From contig NZ_CP118747.1 of NCBI RefSeq assembly GCF_030996345.1, forward strand, positions 1 to 64,000: a stretch of DNA of 64,000 nt. The letters are read 5' to 3'. Under the pieces are notes generated by a model, which was given only the letters and a program-made list of their open reading frames with translations, was not told the origin of the DNA and searched no databases. Position numbers and translations under genes: made by a program. Shown here piece by piece: positions 43,440 to 52,485 of this stretch (positions are counted from its first letter, which is position 1; every line of letters begins with the position of its first letter). This stretch comes from Acidithiobacillus sp. AMEEHan. Lineage in GTDB: Bacteria; Pseudomonadota; Gammaproteobacteria; Acidithiobacillales; Acidithiobacillaceae.

Positions 43440-43829
43440 GTGTCTTCCACCGGCGAAATCATTTCCCAGCAGCTTGCCCGGTTGGAGGCGTTACGACAGC
43501 TTTTGGAAAGTGAGTCCGAGGCGTTGCTCAGCAGTGATTGGGCGCGGCTGCAAGGCATCGCTGGCCAGAAGATGCAGTTGTTCCGCGAAATCAGCGCCCT
43601 GGAAAACCAGCGCCGGGGGCAGAGTGGCAGCCCAGTAGAGATGCGTCATCGCCAACGCTTACTGCAGGAAATTGCCCAGATCAACCGCCGCAATGGCGCC
43701 AGCATCCAGGCCCTCGGTCACTTCCAACAGGAGGCTTGGCAGCTACTCTTCGGTAAGGAAAACAAGCTCTACGACGATGCGGGACAAATCAGCAAGGGTA
43801 ACAATGGGCACCGTCTGGGGAGCGCCTGA
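43440..43829 (+). CDS. flgN: FlgN, export chaperone for FlgK and FlgL
   Basis: 129 residues from GTG at 43,440. Helical protein (QLARLEALRQLLESESEALL, MQLFREISALENQRRG) with the C-terminal KLYDDAGQ feature of the FlgN family. Flagellar chaperone acting in the cytoplasm. Its stop overlaps the csrA start (TGATG). Confidence 0.85.
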   Translation: MSSTGEIISQQLARLEALRQLLESESEALLSSDWARLQGIAGQKMQLFREISALENQRRGQSGSPVEMRHRQRLLQEIAQINRRNGASIQALGHFQQEAWQLLFGKENKLYDDAGQISKGNNGHRLGSA

Positions 43830-44077
43830 TGCTGGTCTTGACGCGTAGAAAAGGCCAGGCCATCCGCATTGGTGAGGATATTCGCATCGTCGTCACGCGC
43901 ATCGATGATGGCCAGGTTCGCCTAGGCCTGGAAACCCCGGCAGGGATCTCCATCTTGCGCGAGGAGTTGTTTGATATGGTACGCAGTGAAAACCAGGATG
44001 CCGCACAGAGTCAGCCTGGACAGCTGGAGGTCTGGCTTGCACAACACGGTTCGGGTCAGACACAGGAGAATTCATGA
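43829..44077 (+). CDS. csrA: CsrA, translational regulator
   Basis: 82 residues. RNA-binding dimer that blocks translation by binding GGA motifs. MLVLTRRKGQAIRIGEDIRI and the VRLGLETP core are typical, with the conserved RxELF-type segment (ILREELFDM). A C-terminal extension of about 20 residues past the usual 61 of enterobacterial CsrA is present, as in bacteria that encode FliW, which binds CsrA. Coupled to fliW (ATGA overlap). Likely target here: the fliC leader. Confidence 0.95.
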   Translation: MLVLTRRKGQAIRIGEDIRIVVTRIDDGQVRLGLETPAGISILREELFDMVRSENQDAAQSQPGQLEVWLAQHGSGQTQENS

Positions 44078-44550
44078 GCGAGTCTCTCTATCCCACGCGC
44101 TTCGGCCAGTTGCCGATCAGTGATGCGCAGATCTGGCAATGCTCCCCACCGCTGTCGGGATTTGCCGACCTGCAGCGCTTCGCACTCCTGCACGTCGATA
44201 AACAGGGCCCTTTTTTGTGGCTACAATCCCTTGACGACCCGATGATCGCCTTCCTCCTCTGCGCACCCGAGCATTTCGGGCTGCACTACGACCCACCAGA
44301 GCCCTGCTGCGCCGACGGGGTAAACCTGCTGCTGGTGATTCTCCCGCAGAAGGCGGAAGACCAGCTACGCGTGCATCAACTTGCGCCTCTTTATTTTTGC
44401 CCGGGACAACGCTCGCTGCGGCAATGGATCGTCGAACAGGCACAGCCAGCCAGCGGCGGGAGCTCCGATTTGCCCCCGGATTGCTTGCTCGCGCATGCCG
44501 TCCGTCTCGGTACCGTTACCGACACAAAATCACAGACGGGCACGCTGTAG
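44074..44550 (+). CDS. fliW: FliW, flagellin-binding antagonist of CsrA
   Basis: 158 residues. The FliW fold is suggested by the N-terminal TRFGQLPISDAQIWQCSPPL, GFADLQRFALLHVDKQGPFL, WLQSLDDPMIAFLLCAPEHF (the usual FxWLQSxxxPxLAFxv segment). In B. subtilis FliW binds either flagellin or CsrA; free FliW releases CsrA repression of flagellin mRNA. Overlap with csrA supports the pairing. The C-terminal 30 residues are less conserved. Confidence 0.85.
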   Translation: MSESLYPTRFGQLPISDAQIWQCSPPLSGFADLQRFALLHVDKQGPFLWLQSLDDPMIAFLLCAPEHFGLHYDPPEPCCADGVNLLLVILPQKAEDQLRVHQLAPLYFCPGQRSLRQWIVEQAQPASGGSSDLPPDCLLAHAVRLGTVTDTKSQTGTL

Positions 44551-45261
44551 AGCCTCCCGGTCATAGCGCAGGGCATATTGCAGGAGCTGTTCCTGCAATG
44601 CCTGCGGTGGCGAGTCAAACGCCAGGCCGAGTTCTTGCACCACGTCACCCGCTACTCGACGAGGACCGCCGAGATGTCGCAATGTCGCCGCGAGCGCATG
44701 GCGTTCTCCGGCAAAAGAGAAGCTGACCGTCGAAAACCGCTCGGCAACGCTCAGGGCATAATCCCTTGGCATGGGCACCCGCACCCGCAAGCCGCCCGCC
44801 CCCACGTTCAACAGCTCCATAGATAAGGCGCGCGCCCCGTGACGCTGAATCTGGCCGCGACAGTTTACCGGCGCCGGAGCACGCAAGAAGCCGCGTCGTT
44901 GCCACTGATAGACCTGTTCCGGCATCGTGAGATGGACTGCCGGGTACTGCCGCCACTGGCTCATTCCCAGGTAACGCGTCACGAAGCCGGTGGGAATACC
45001 GCTCAAAGCTCCGACGAGCAAGAGCAGCTCCCCCACCCCTTCCAGCCGGTCGGGTAGACCAGGCCAGGGATCAAACAGCGCTCCGCGCCCTTCGGGCAAA
45101 ATATCGAGAATCTCGCTTTCTGCCGTCCGTCCTGAAGTTCCTGCGAGAATAGTCCAGCGTGGCTGTTCCAGGAGCGTGGCGCCCAGTCGTCTGGCCGCGC
45201 TTGCCCCTTGCCGATGTTTTTCCTGAAACAGCGTAGCGATGAGATGATGCTCTACCGGCAT
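44530..45261 (-). CDS. YcgR-like PilZ protein (flagellar brake)
   Basis: 243 residues from ATG at 45,261. The N-terminal half (about 1-115) is a YcgR-N-like domain. The C-terminal PilZ domain has QRRGFLRAPAP (RxxxR motif) and LNVGAGGLRVRV (D/NxSxxG-type motif with N and G variants). c-di-GMP-bound YcgR slows or biases the motor. Transcribed toward and overlapping the end of fliW by 21 bp on the opposite strand; divergent from motD. Confidence 0.82.
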   Translation of the reverse strand: MPVEHHLIATLFQEKHRQGASAARRLGATLLEQPRWTILAGTSGRTAESEILDILPEGRGALFDPWPGLPDRLEGVGELLLLVGALSGIPTGFVTRYLGMSQWRQYPAVHLTMPEQVYQWQRRGFLRAPAPVNCRGQIQRHGARALSMELLNVGAGGLRVRVPMPRDYALSVAERFSTVSFSFAGERHALAATLRHLGGPRRVAGDVVQELGLAFDSPPQALQEQLLQYALRYDREALQRARL

Positions 45262-45364
45262 GACCGACCTCCGAAGAAAAGTCCCATTTGCCAAGCAGCA
45301 TCCATGCCGGCATGATCTTTGCGGTTGAACGAACGGGACCAAACATCGGAAACCGGAGGTCGAA

Positions 45365-46213
45365 ATGGCGAGACGTTCTCGCAAGGAAGAGGAATGGGAG
45401 AATCACGAGCGCTGGTTGGTCTCCTATGCCGACTTCATCACTCTGCTTTTTGCCTTCTTTGTGGTCATGTACGCGATTTCCTCGGTCAACGAGGGCAAAT
45501 ACAAGGTGTTGTCGGAAACCTTGGTTTCCGCCTTCTCCGGACACCCATCGTCACCGATTCCTATCGAGCAGGAGCAGGCAAATCAGACTTCGCCAGCAAC
45601 TGCTCCGGTACGGTTGCCACCGCTTCCTCTCATCACCAAGCCCTCCTCGCCACTCGTGCACACCCAGAGTAAAACCCCACCTCCCGTGGCAAACACCAGC
45701 GAGGCCACCCGCCTGGATGATCTGCAACGGGAAATGGAGGCCTTGCTTCAGCCCCTCATCAAAAACGGGAGCGTGATGATTCACCGCAGCGAGTTGGGAG
45801 TGGTCATCGATCTGAACGCGAAGATTCTCTTTCCCTCGGCGCAAGCCAATCTGACCCCGGCGGCAGAGCAGACCCTGACGCAGATCGCGAGAGTCCTAAA
45901 ATCCGTTCCCTATCAAATCCAGGTCAACGGCTTCACCAACGACTTGCCCATCAATACCCAGCTCTATCCCAACAACTGGGCCCTCTCTGCGGCACGTGCC
46001 GTGGCCGTGGTGGAAATCTTCAGCGCCCACGGCGTCGACCCGCGGCATCTGGTTGCCGCAGGCTATGGCAAGTATCATCCGGTTGCACCAAACGACAGTG
46101 CCAAAGGGTTGGCCATGAACCGTCGAGTGAGTATCGTTGTCGTTGCGCCACAGCATCCAGCCAAGGCTGGCGTGGACCCCATCATGGCAGGTGCCATCGA
46201 TCAGCGCGGCTAA
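45365..46213 (+). CDS. motD: MotD, MotB-type stator protein
   Basis: 282 residues. A plug and single membrane segment with the stator aspartate (WLVSYADFITLLFAFFVVMY) is followed by a periplasmic linker rich in P and T and a C-terminal OmpA peptidoglycan-binding domain (INTQLYPNNWALSAARAVAV, GYGKYHPVAPNDSAKGLAMN). MotD forms a stator with MotC. No motC or motA is adjacent: the upstream gene is the divergent PilZ gene. The partner must be elsewhere or lost. GGAGG ribosome site. Confidence 0.92.
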   Translation: MARRSRKEEEWENHERWLVSYADFITLLFAFFVVMYAISSVNEGKYKVLSETLVSAFSGHPSSPIPIEQEQANQTSPATAPVRLPPLPLITKPSSPLVHTQSKTPPPVANTSEATRLDDLQREMEALLQPLIKNGSVMIHRSELGVVIDLNAKILFPSAQANLTPAAEQTLTQIARVLKSVPYQIQVNGFTNDLPINTQLYPNNWALSAARAVAVVEIFSAHGVDPRHLVAAGYGKYHPVAPNDSAKGLAMNRRVSIVVVAPQHPAKAGVDPIMAGAIDQRG

Positions 46214-46229
46214 TAGAGGAGTAAAAGAC

Positions 46230-46832
46230 ATGACGCAGCAATCGTCAAAAAACCAGCGGGCAGTCACCAGGGTGCTACGTTGGCTTTTCATTTTCCTGTT
46301 GCTGGTCGTCATTATTTTGGCGCTCTTTCTCTACTCGGGTGCGGCGCGCCACCCGAGTGCCGATGGCGCCCACTCCGTGTATCTTCAGCTCCCGACTACC
46401 GGGACTTCCGCAAGCGCCAACAACACGCCAGCCCGCCCCACGAGCGCGACCAAGAGTCCAGTGACGGCGACGAGTAGCCTCACGTCTGCGGCGCCAAACG
46501 CCACGTCAACTGCCCCTGCAGAAAGCGCAGCTCCCGCCAAACCGGCCCCTCTGGCGCTGCCCGGAAGCAACTGCGAGGTGGCCGGATGGTACGTACAGCT
46601 GGGCGCCTTCGGCAAACTCTCCCAGGCGCAGAGCCTCGCGCAGGCAGTCCACAAGGCTGGTGTCCCGGTCTGCATCGGCAACCTTCCTCACAATAATTTG
46701 TATCGAGTCCTGGCCGGACAGCCCCAGAAAAACCGCTTGGACGCCAGCCTGCAGGCGCAAAAGCTGAAGTCCGACAAAATCTCGCCGGCCGACGGCTATC
46801 CGCAGTACTGGAGCAGCACTTCTCCTTCCTGA
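46230..46832 (+). CDS. SPOR-domain membrane protein
   Basis: 200 residues from ATG at 46,230, with GAGGAG upstream; the frame is open further into motD. A short basic N-terminus, one membrane segment (LRWLFIFLLLVVIILALFLY), a long A/T/S/P linker and a C-terminal SPOR-like domain (VAGWYVQLGAFGKLSQAQSL, VPVCIGNLPHNNLYRVLAGQ). SPOR domains bind denuded glycan strands at septa or poles. Placed between motD and the che operon, it could help localise flagellar or chemotaxis parts (inference). Confidence 0.8.
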   Translation: MTQQSSKNQRAVTRVLRWLFIFLLLVVIILALFLYSGAARHPSADGAHSVYLQLPTTGTSASANNTPARPTSATKSPVTATSSLTSAAPNATSTAPAESAAPAKPAPLALPGSNCEVAGWYVQLGAFGKLSQAQSLAQAVHKAGVPVCIGNLPHNNLYRVLAGQPQKNRLDASLQAQKLKSDKISPADGYPQYWSSTSPS

Positions 46833-46837
46833 GTCCC

Positions 46838-46865
46838 TCAAGTTTTCCCGCCGCCGTGCCGTATT
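46838..46865 (+). promoter_or_regulatory. Sigma-28-type promoter of the cheY operon
   Basis: TCAAGTTT, 12 bases, GCCGTATT. Same -35 octamer as the fliC promoter and same spacing as flgM. The leader to the cheY start would be about 90 bases. Confidence 0.65.
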
Positions 46866-46960
46866 GTAGCTAGAGACGATAGGGCGCCCAGCGGGAATGT
46901 CTTTTGCTTGCGCCTACTGAAATGCTTGAGTGATTCATTTTCCGGAGGCGGAGCCAGCCC

Positions 46961-47380
46961 ATGGGCATAGAGGCAGTAGACAAAAACATCAGCATTCTCA
47001 TTGTCGACGATTTTTCGACCATGCGGCGGATCGTTCGCAATCTCCTGCGCGAAATCGGTTTCAGCAACTTTGACGAGGCAGAGGATGGGGTGCAGGCGCT
47101 GCAGAAGTTGCGTGGCCGCCGTTTTGATTTCGTTGTCTCGGACTGGAACATGCCCAACATGCAAGGCATCGATCTGCTCCGTGCCATCCGTGCAGATAGC
47201 GAGTTGCGCCACATCCCGGTCCTCATGGTCACCGCCGAGGCGAAACGCGAAAACATTCTCGAAGCGGCCCAGGCCGGCGTAAACGGCTACATCGTCAAGC
47301 CGTTCACCGCCGAAACCCTGCGCGAAAAACTCGACGCCATCTTCAAGCGGCTGCAGGCCGCCCAGGGAGCAAGCCAGTGA
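46961..47380 (+). CDS. cheY: CheY, chemotaxis response regulator
   Basis: 139 residues, a single receiver domain. Acidic pocket ILIVDD, phosphoacceptor D61 in [13 protein letters not shown], the switch T in [10 protein letters not shown] and K in [12 protein letters not shown]. Phospho-CheY binds FliM to change motor direction. Strong GGAGGCGGAG ribosome site. Its stop overlaps the cheZ GTG. Confidence 0.97.
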   Translation: MGIEAVDKNISILIVDDFSTMRRIVRNLLREIGFSNFDEAEDGVQALQKLRGRRFDFVVSDWNMPNMQGIDLLRAIRADSELRHIPVLMVTAEAKRENILEAAQAGVNGYIVKPFTAETLREKLDAIFKRLQAAQGASQ

Positions 47381-47850
47381 CAGGTCAGCCGGCAGAACGT
47401 TCCCTCAGTGAAATCGAGCTGCTGCTGCGCGAAGGACTGCGGCGCATTGCCAACACCGCCGGCGAGGATCTCGCGGGCGCCAAGGATCCTCTGGAAGAGG
47501 CCTTGCGCCTGACGGAAGAGCAGACCATGGCGACTCTTGCTGCGGTGGAATTGGCGCAAGGAGCCCTCCACCGCATTCGTAGTGCCCACAATACCTTCAT
47601 CGACTCCGAACTGGGGCAGATCGACCAGGCATTGCAACGCATCATCGCCAGCCAGCAGGGGCAGGATCTTGCCGGACAACGGCTGAAAAAGTCCATCAAC
47701 CTACTGCGCGCGGTGGAAAATCGCATCAGCCAAACCCTCAATGAGATGGGGATGGAAGGGCAACCGGCCGGCGCCACCGAGCAGGAGGTGAACAACCCGG
47801 ACATCGATCAGGATGGCGTCGATGCCCTCCTTGCCGAACTGGGGATTTGA
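47377..47850 (+). CDS. cheZ: CheZ, CheY-phosphate phosphatase
   Basis: 157 residues from GTG, shorter than the 214 of E. coli CheZ. The long helical hairpin contains the catalytic region [17 protein letters not shown] (E. coli FQDLTGQVIKR-type, with the key Q). The C-terminal [14 protein letters not shown] is the CheY-binding tail. Overlaps cheY by 4 bp; the pair is typical of gamma- and betaproteobacteria. Confidence 0.93.
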   Translation: MTGQPAERSLSEIELLLREGLRRIANTAGEDLAGAKDPLEEALRLTEEQTMATLAAVELAQGALHRIRSAHNTFIDSELGQIDQALQRIIASQQGQDLAGQRLKKSINLLRAVENRISQTLNEMGMEGQPAGATEQEVNNPDIDQDGVDALLAELGI

Positions 47851-47852
47851 TC

Positions 47853-49841
47853 ATGGACATGGACATTCTCCAGGACTATCTCGCCGAAGCCCGCGAGCTT
47901 CTGGAAAAGGCCCAGGAAGAAATCCTCTGCCTGGAGGATCGCCCGGAAGATGACGAGCTACTCGCCAGTCTCTTCCGTGCCTTTCATACCCTGAAAGGCG
48001 GTGCCGGTTTTCTGGAGGCGCAGAACCTGGTCGACTGGACGCACCATCTCGAAGACCTGCTCGACAAACTGCGCAGCCATCAGCTCCGCGTCAGCAGTGA
48101 CATGATCGATGCCATCCTGCGTGGGCTGGACGTGATCGACGGCATGCTGCAAGAACTGGCTCACGGTGACGACCCGGCTCCCGGCCCCGAAGATCTCGGG
48201 ACCCGGATCCGCGACTTGGCCGCTGGCGGCGCTGTGCCTACCGAAAATCCGATGCCGTCCCAAGCTGGCGATGTCTCCGCCGCGGATCCACTGCCCTCTG
48301 GCACTCTGTATGTCGAGCAACGGGTGGACGAGCAGGGAAAATCCGGCGTGTACGTTGCGCAACATGGGGAAAATTGCGACACGCCAGATAGCACTGCCGG
48401 AGATGAAATTTCAGAAAGCGAGTTCGAAGCCGTACTTGACCAGCTCTATGGCACGCGGGCACCTGGGATGGACGCGCCCGAGTCCGCTGCAGACGAGATC
48501 TCCGAGAGTGAGTTCGAGGCAGTGCTCGATCAGATGTATGGAAAGGGAGCGCCCGGCCTGCCCGCAGCGGACACCCCGCAAAACAGTCCGCCAAGTCCGA
48601 CCGCCACGCGGAGTGATCCGCCAAAACCCAAAGCGGCGCCGCGCACCGTGACGAGTGCCGCCAGCGAGGTGGAGAATACCCTGCGCGTCGACGCTGCACG
48701 TCTCGATGCCGTAATGAATCAGGTCGGTGAACTGGTGTTGCTGCGCAACCGCTTGAGCTCGGCGATTGGCAGTCTGCTGGAAGAGAATGAGGACCTCGGT
48801 CGTATTGCCCGGGAAATGGACCTCAGCGTGAATGATCTGCAGGTCAATGCCATGCGCCTGCGCATGCAGCCCTGTAAACGCATCTTCCAGCAATTGCCGC
48901 GGGTCGTACGGGATGCCTCGCGTCAACTCGGCAAGAATGTCCAACTCGAAATCGTCGGGGAAGAGGTCGAGATCGACAAAGCCGTGGTCGACGCCCTCTC
49001 CGGCCCCATGACCCATCTCATTCGCAACAGCCTCGATCATGGCATCGAAACCCCGGAACAGCGCCGCGCGTCGCAGAAGCCAGAAGTCGCCACCATTCGC
49101 GTCGCCGCCATCCACCTCGGGGACAGGGTGCGCATCGAGGTGGCCGACGATGGTCGGGGGATCGATCGGCAGATGGTTGTACAGAAGGCCATCGAGAAAG
49201 GCGTGCTGAGCTCCGAACAAGCCGCGCGCCTATCCGAACAGGAAGCCCTGGAGCTGATCTTCCGTCCGGGGTTCTCCACCAAAGAGCAGGCCACTGAGCT
49301 CTCGGGGCGCGGGGTTGGCATGGATGTCGTGAAAGAGACCGTGCACAAGCTGCGCGGCCAGCTCGATATCCGCACCAACCTTGGGACGGGCACCACGATT
49401 TCCATGGAATTCCCGCTCACCCTGGCCATTCTGCCGGTGCTATACCTGCGGCTGCGGCGAGAGACCTATGCCCTGCCAGTCAGCGCCATCGAAAGCCTGG
49501 TCGAGATCCAGGAAACCCGCATCCACCGCATGCAAGGACGCAGTGTGTATCGCATCGACGAAGGCGAAGTTACAACGATGATCGATTTGGGCGAACTCTT
49601 GCACGGCCGGAAATTACGCCTGGGCAGCGAGCCGGTCGAAGGCATCCGCACCGAGCGCGGCCTGCTCCTCGTGTCCGAGGTCCTCGGTAACGAAGATTCC
49701 GTGGTCAAGCCCCTCGACTTTCTGGACAAGGAGAACTGGTATCAGGGAGCGACCATTTCCGGACGCGGGAATGTGGTCCTGATTCTCGACGCCTCGGCCT
49801 TGAGTCGTCATGGAAGCGAACGGATGGGGGCAGCAAGATGA
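47853..49841 (+). CDS. cheA: CheA, chemotaxis histidine kinase
   Basis: 662 residues from ATG at 47,853; an in-frame TTG lies 6 bp earlier. P1 domain with phosphorylated H45 in FRAFHTLKGGAGFL. The region around 120-270 is low complexity and carries two near-identical acidic motifs (DEISESEFEAVLDQ followed by L/M-YG) at about 186 and 216. Then P3 dimerisation (VNQVGELVLLRNRLSSAIGS-like, NQVGELVLLRN), P4 ATPase (LIRNSLDHGIE, DDGRGID, GRGVGMDVV) and P5 CheW-like. Overlaps the next gene by 4 bp. Intact. Confidence 0.96.
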   Translation: MDMDILQDYLAEARELLEKAQEEILCLEDRPEDDELLASLFRAFHTLKGGAGFLEAQNLVDWTHHLEDLLDKLRSHQLRVSSDMIDAILRGLDVIDGMLQELAHGDDPAPGPEDLGTRIRDLAAGGAVPTENPMPSQAGDVSAADPLPSGTLYVEQRVDEQGKSGVYVAQHGENCDTPDSTAGDEISESEFEAVLDQLYGTRAPGMDAPESAADEISESEFEAVLDQMYGKGAPGLPAADTPQNSPPSPTATRSDPPKPKAAPRTVTSAASEVENTLRVDAARLDAVMNQVGELVLLRNRLSSAIGSLLEENEDLGRIAREMDLSVNDLQVNAMRLRMQPCKRIFQQLPRVVRDASRQLGKNVQLEIVGEEVEIDKAVVDALSGPMTHLIRNSLDHGIETPEQRRASQKPEVATIRVAAIHLGDRVRIEVADDGRGIDRQMVVQKAIEKGVLSSEQAARLSEQEALELIFRPGFSTKEQATELSGRGVGMDVVKETVHKLRGQLDIRTNLGTGTTISMEFPLTLAILPVLYLRLRRETYALPVSAIESLVEIQETRIHRMQGRSVYRIDEGEVTTMIDLGELLHGRKLRLGSEPVEGIRTERGLLLVSEVLGNEDSVVKPLDFLDKENWYQGATISGRGNVVLILDASALSRHGSERMGAAR

Positions 49842-50473
49842 CTCCAGACCAGCTCGCACGCCAACAAGAACGGGTCATGGAGGTGGTCAACGCCTCGTTC
49901 CGGACACGGCAGGACATTGATCGCGCCTTGCGCGAAATCGATCGCCGCGCTCTCAATGCCATGGTTCTCGTCAAAAAACATGGCAACGCCCTGGCAGGAT
50001 ACGGTGTTGTAGCGCAAGCCTTCCGCGAACGTGCCGCACTGCTGCGCGAGTCGGCCTCCCACCTGCAGGAAAACATTGCTCCGCTGATCGAAGCACAGAT
50101 GCGCATCCTGCAGCAACAGCGCCTGATCCAGAATTTCATGTCCGTAGAGAACCAGCATGGTGCGGATCTGCGAGCCCAGTGTGCGGGACTCGCATCTACC
50201 CGCAGGGCCTGGGGCAAGACCATTGCTGCAGAGCAGGAAAATGCCCGCAAAATTCTTCGCCAACTGCTGGAGGAGGTTCGCATCCTGCAAGAGGGTGTGG
50301 AGGAACAGGAATATGTGGTGACGAGTGGCCGCATCGAGGCGGCCCTGGTCGAGGCGAGTGGCGTACCGTTGATGCGGGTGTCGCGCGACATGGGGGAAGC
50401 CGTACGGATCGTTGCGCGGGCCGTGCGCGATTATCGTCAGCAATTGGAGCGATTACAAGATGAAAGCTACTAA
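49838..50473 (+). CDS. Unknown helical protein of the chemotaxis operon
   Basis: 211 residues, not recognised. Predicted almost wholly alpha-helical and coiled-coil: VMEVVNASFRTRQDIDRALR, REIDRRALNAMVLVKKHGN, LLRESASHLQENIAPLIEAQ, ending [20 protein letters not shown]. No membrane segment, signal or cysteine cluster. Coupled to cheA (ATGA) and to the ODP-like gene (14-bp overlap), so it is made in step with them. Could be an adaptor between the sensor protein and the receptors or CheA; this is inference from position only. Confidence 0.8.
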   Translation: MTPDQLARQQERVMEVVNASFRTRQDIDRALREIDRRALNAMVLVKKHGNALAGYGVVAQAFRERAALLRESASHLQENIAPLIEAQMRILQQQRLIQNFMSVENQHGADLRAQCAGLASTRRAWGKTIAAEQENARKILRQLLEEVRILQEGVEEQEYVVTSGRIEAALVEASGVPLMRVSRDMGEAVRIVARAVRDYRQQLERLQDESY

Positions 50474-51215
50474 AGTCTTCGAGGCCAAGGATCATCGCTG
50501 GTGGATTCTGTACGACCAGCAGGAAAGTCGAGTCATTGATTCCAATGTCTATGTCATGGAATCCCAAGGCCAGTCCTTCCTCTTGGACCCCGGTGGTTTT
50601 GAGATTTTTCCTCAGGTCTTCGCGGCACTGGTGGAAGCCGTCCCTCCTGCCAGTATCCAGGGAGCCTTTGTCTCGCACCAGGACCCAGACATTGCCTCCA
50701 GCCTGCCGCTGTGGCACGCCTGCAACCCCAAAATCCAATGGCATATTCCGGCCCTATGGGAGGGGTTCATCCGCCACTACGGTGCTCTGGAGGCGCCGCT
50801 GCAGGACATTCCGGATGCCGGAGGCAACATCCTGATTGGCGGACGACGGCTGGAGTTCATCCCGGCGCATTATCTGCACGCGTCTGCCAATTTTCACGTC
50901 TACGATCCGGAGGCCAAAGTGCTTTTCACCGGCGACGTCGGGGCGGCCCTGCTGCCGCCCGGCCACAGTGCCTGGGTCGATCGCCGGGATGCTGACGGCA
51001 GATCCTTTGCCACCCACATCGAAAAGGCACGCTATTTCCACCAGCGCTGGATGCCCTCCAACCGCGCCAAGGACGACTGGATCGAGCGGGTGAGCAAACT
51101 GGAAATCGACTACCTCTGCCCGCAACACGGCGCAATCTACAGTGGCCCCCAAGTACGACGGTTTCTCGACTGGTTTGCCGCTCTCTCGGTGGGCAGCGGC
51201 GTCATGACGAACTGA
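50460..51215 (+). CDS. ODP-like diiron sensor (metallo-beta-lactamase fold) of a chemotaxis operon
   Basis: 251 residues from ATG at 50,460. Metallo-beta-lactamase fold of the flavodiiron type without the flavodoxin domain. Ligand motifs: SHQDPDIA (in place of HxHxDH), [19 protein letters not shown] and the late [10 protein letters not shown]. In Treponema a protein of this type, ODP, binds oxygen at a diiron site and feeds chemotaxis. It lies between cheA-linked genes and two soluble receptors, which fits an oxygen or redox sensing role. Oxygen binding is inferred, not shown. Confidence 0.8.
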   Translation: MKATKVFEAKDHRWWILYDQQESRVIDSNVYVMESQGQSFLLDPGGFEIFPQVFAALVEAVPPASIQGAFVSHQDPDIASSLPLWHACNPKIQWHIPALWEGFIRHYGALEAPLQDIPDAGGNILIGGRRLEFIPAHYLHASANFHVYDPEAKVLFTGDVGAALLPPGHSAWVDRRDADGRSFATHIEKARYFHQRWMPSNRAKDDWIERVSKLEIDYLCPQHGAIYSGPQVRRFLDWFAALSVGSGVMTN

Positions 51216-51225
51216 GGGGAAGGAT

Positions 51226-52482
51226 ATGCAACTGTCAGAGTTGGAGCGGTACGCACGCGCCTTGCTCGACCCTTTGGCGAGTCTGGAGATGCTCTGTGAA
51301 GCCGACGAAGCCATGGAAAATCGGATCTTCTACATGAATGCAACCGCCCAGAGGGTCATGGATCGCTATGCTGACCGGTTGCAAGGGGAGCTGCGGGGTG
51401 CAGATGTCAGAAAGGCTCAGGGCTACTCCATCCACCAGTTTCACCGGGATCCCGAAGGGGTGCGGCGGATCTTTCGCAGGCTTGCCGACGGCAGCCTGCA
51501 GGAGCACCATACCGTGCTGGACCTGGGCGAGATCAGCTTCATTTTGCGCTTCAGCGCGGTACGTGATGAAAACGGGCGCGCCCTGGCCTTCCATGCCTCC
51601 TGGGTGGACAACAGTTCTGCGCGCAAGGAACAAATCGCGCGCAGTGGCATCGTCAGCAATGCCATCAGCAGCGCCATCGCGTTCAACGAGCTCGCCCAAA
51701 ATGCCAAGGAGGCCATGGGCAGCACCAGCCAAAATCTGCATCTGCTACACGCCAACGTTCACAACAATCAAGAGGGTGTGACCGCGCTCGCACAGCAGAT
51801 CCATGGAATTGGCAGGATTGCCCAGACCATTCGTGAAATTGCCTACCAAACCAATCTGCTGGCCCTCAACGCCGCTATCGAAGCAGCGCGCGCCGGCGAA
51901 CATGGACGCGGCTTTGCCGTGGTAGCCGATGAAGTCCGCACGCTTTCCCGGCGGGTGCAGGAGGCCACCGAAGAAGTTCAACTCCACGTCAGTACCATTG
52001 AAGAGTCGGCACAACAGTTGAGCAAGGTGGCTGAGCGGAATCAGGCGCAGGTCGGTGACGCGGCGGCGGCGAGCGCAGATCTGCAGGAAAAGATCGGCAA
52101 ACTCAGTTGGCTGGCCGCCGCTGCCAGCATCGATGCCGCCCGACAGAGCCATCAGGATCGCTTCCGGGAAGTCGCAGACGAGATTTCCCTGGGTTCCAAG
52201 CGCCTGACGCTTGCCGATCTCAAAGATGAGCATAGCTGCTCTCTGGGGAATTGGATGGCGATGTTGGGCGATAAACTGCTGCAGGATCACCCGGAATATA
52301 CGGCAGTAAAAGCACCGCATCAGCGATTTCACCGGGGTCTGCGTGCAGCATTGGAAGCCAGAGACCGGCAACAGCAGGACGAGGCAGAGAAACAGGTGGA
52401 ACAGGCGCGGCAGGCAAAGGATGAAGTGTTGCAACATCTCGATCGGCTGAGCCGCGAACTACATCAGCGAATCAAGGAGTAA
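51226..52482 (+). CDS. Soluble methyl-accepting chemotaxis protein with PAS-like and CZB domains
   Basis: 418 residues, no membrane segment. The N-terminal part (about 15-135) looks like a PAS domain ([38 protein letters not shown]). The signalling tip is [20 protein letters not shown] then [20 protein letters not shown]. The C-terminal CZB domain has the zinc-ligand pattern: H in RQSHQDRF, C in [11 protein letters not shown] and HQRFH. CZB receptors respond to zinc or hypochlorous acid. It ends 3 bp before cheV. Confidence 0.88.
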   Translation: MQLSELERYARALLDPLASLEMLCEADEAMENRIFYMNATAQRVMDRYADRLQGELRGADVRKAQGYSIHQFHRDPEGVRRIFRRLADGSLQEHHTVLDLGEISFILRFSAVRDENGRALAFHASWVDNSSARKEQIARSGIVSNAISSAIAFNELAQNAKEAMGSTSQNLHLLHANVHNNQEGVTALAQQIHGIGRIAQTIREIAYQTNLLALNAAIEAARAGEHGRGFAVVADEVRTLSRRVQEATEEVQLHVSTIEESAQQLSKVAERNQAQVGDAAAASADLQEKIGKLSWLAAAASIDAARQSHQDRFREVADEISLGSKRLTLADLKDEHSCSLGNWMAMLGDKLLQDHPEYTAVKAPHQRFHRGLRAALEARDRQQQDEAEKQVEQARQAKDEVLQHLDRLSRELHQRIKE

Positions 52483-52485
52483 GAA

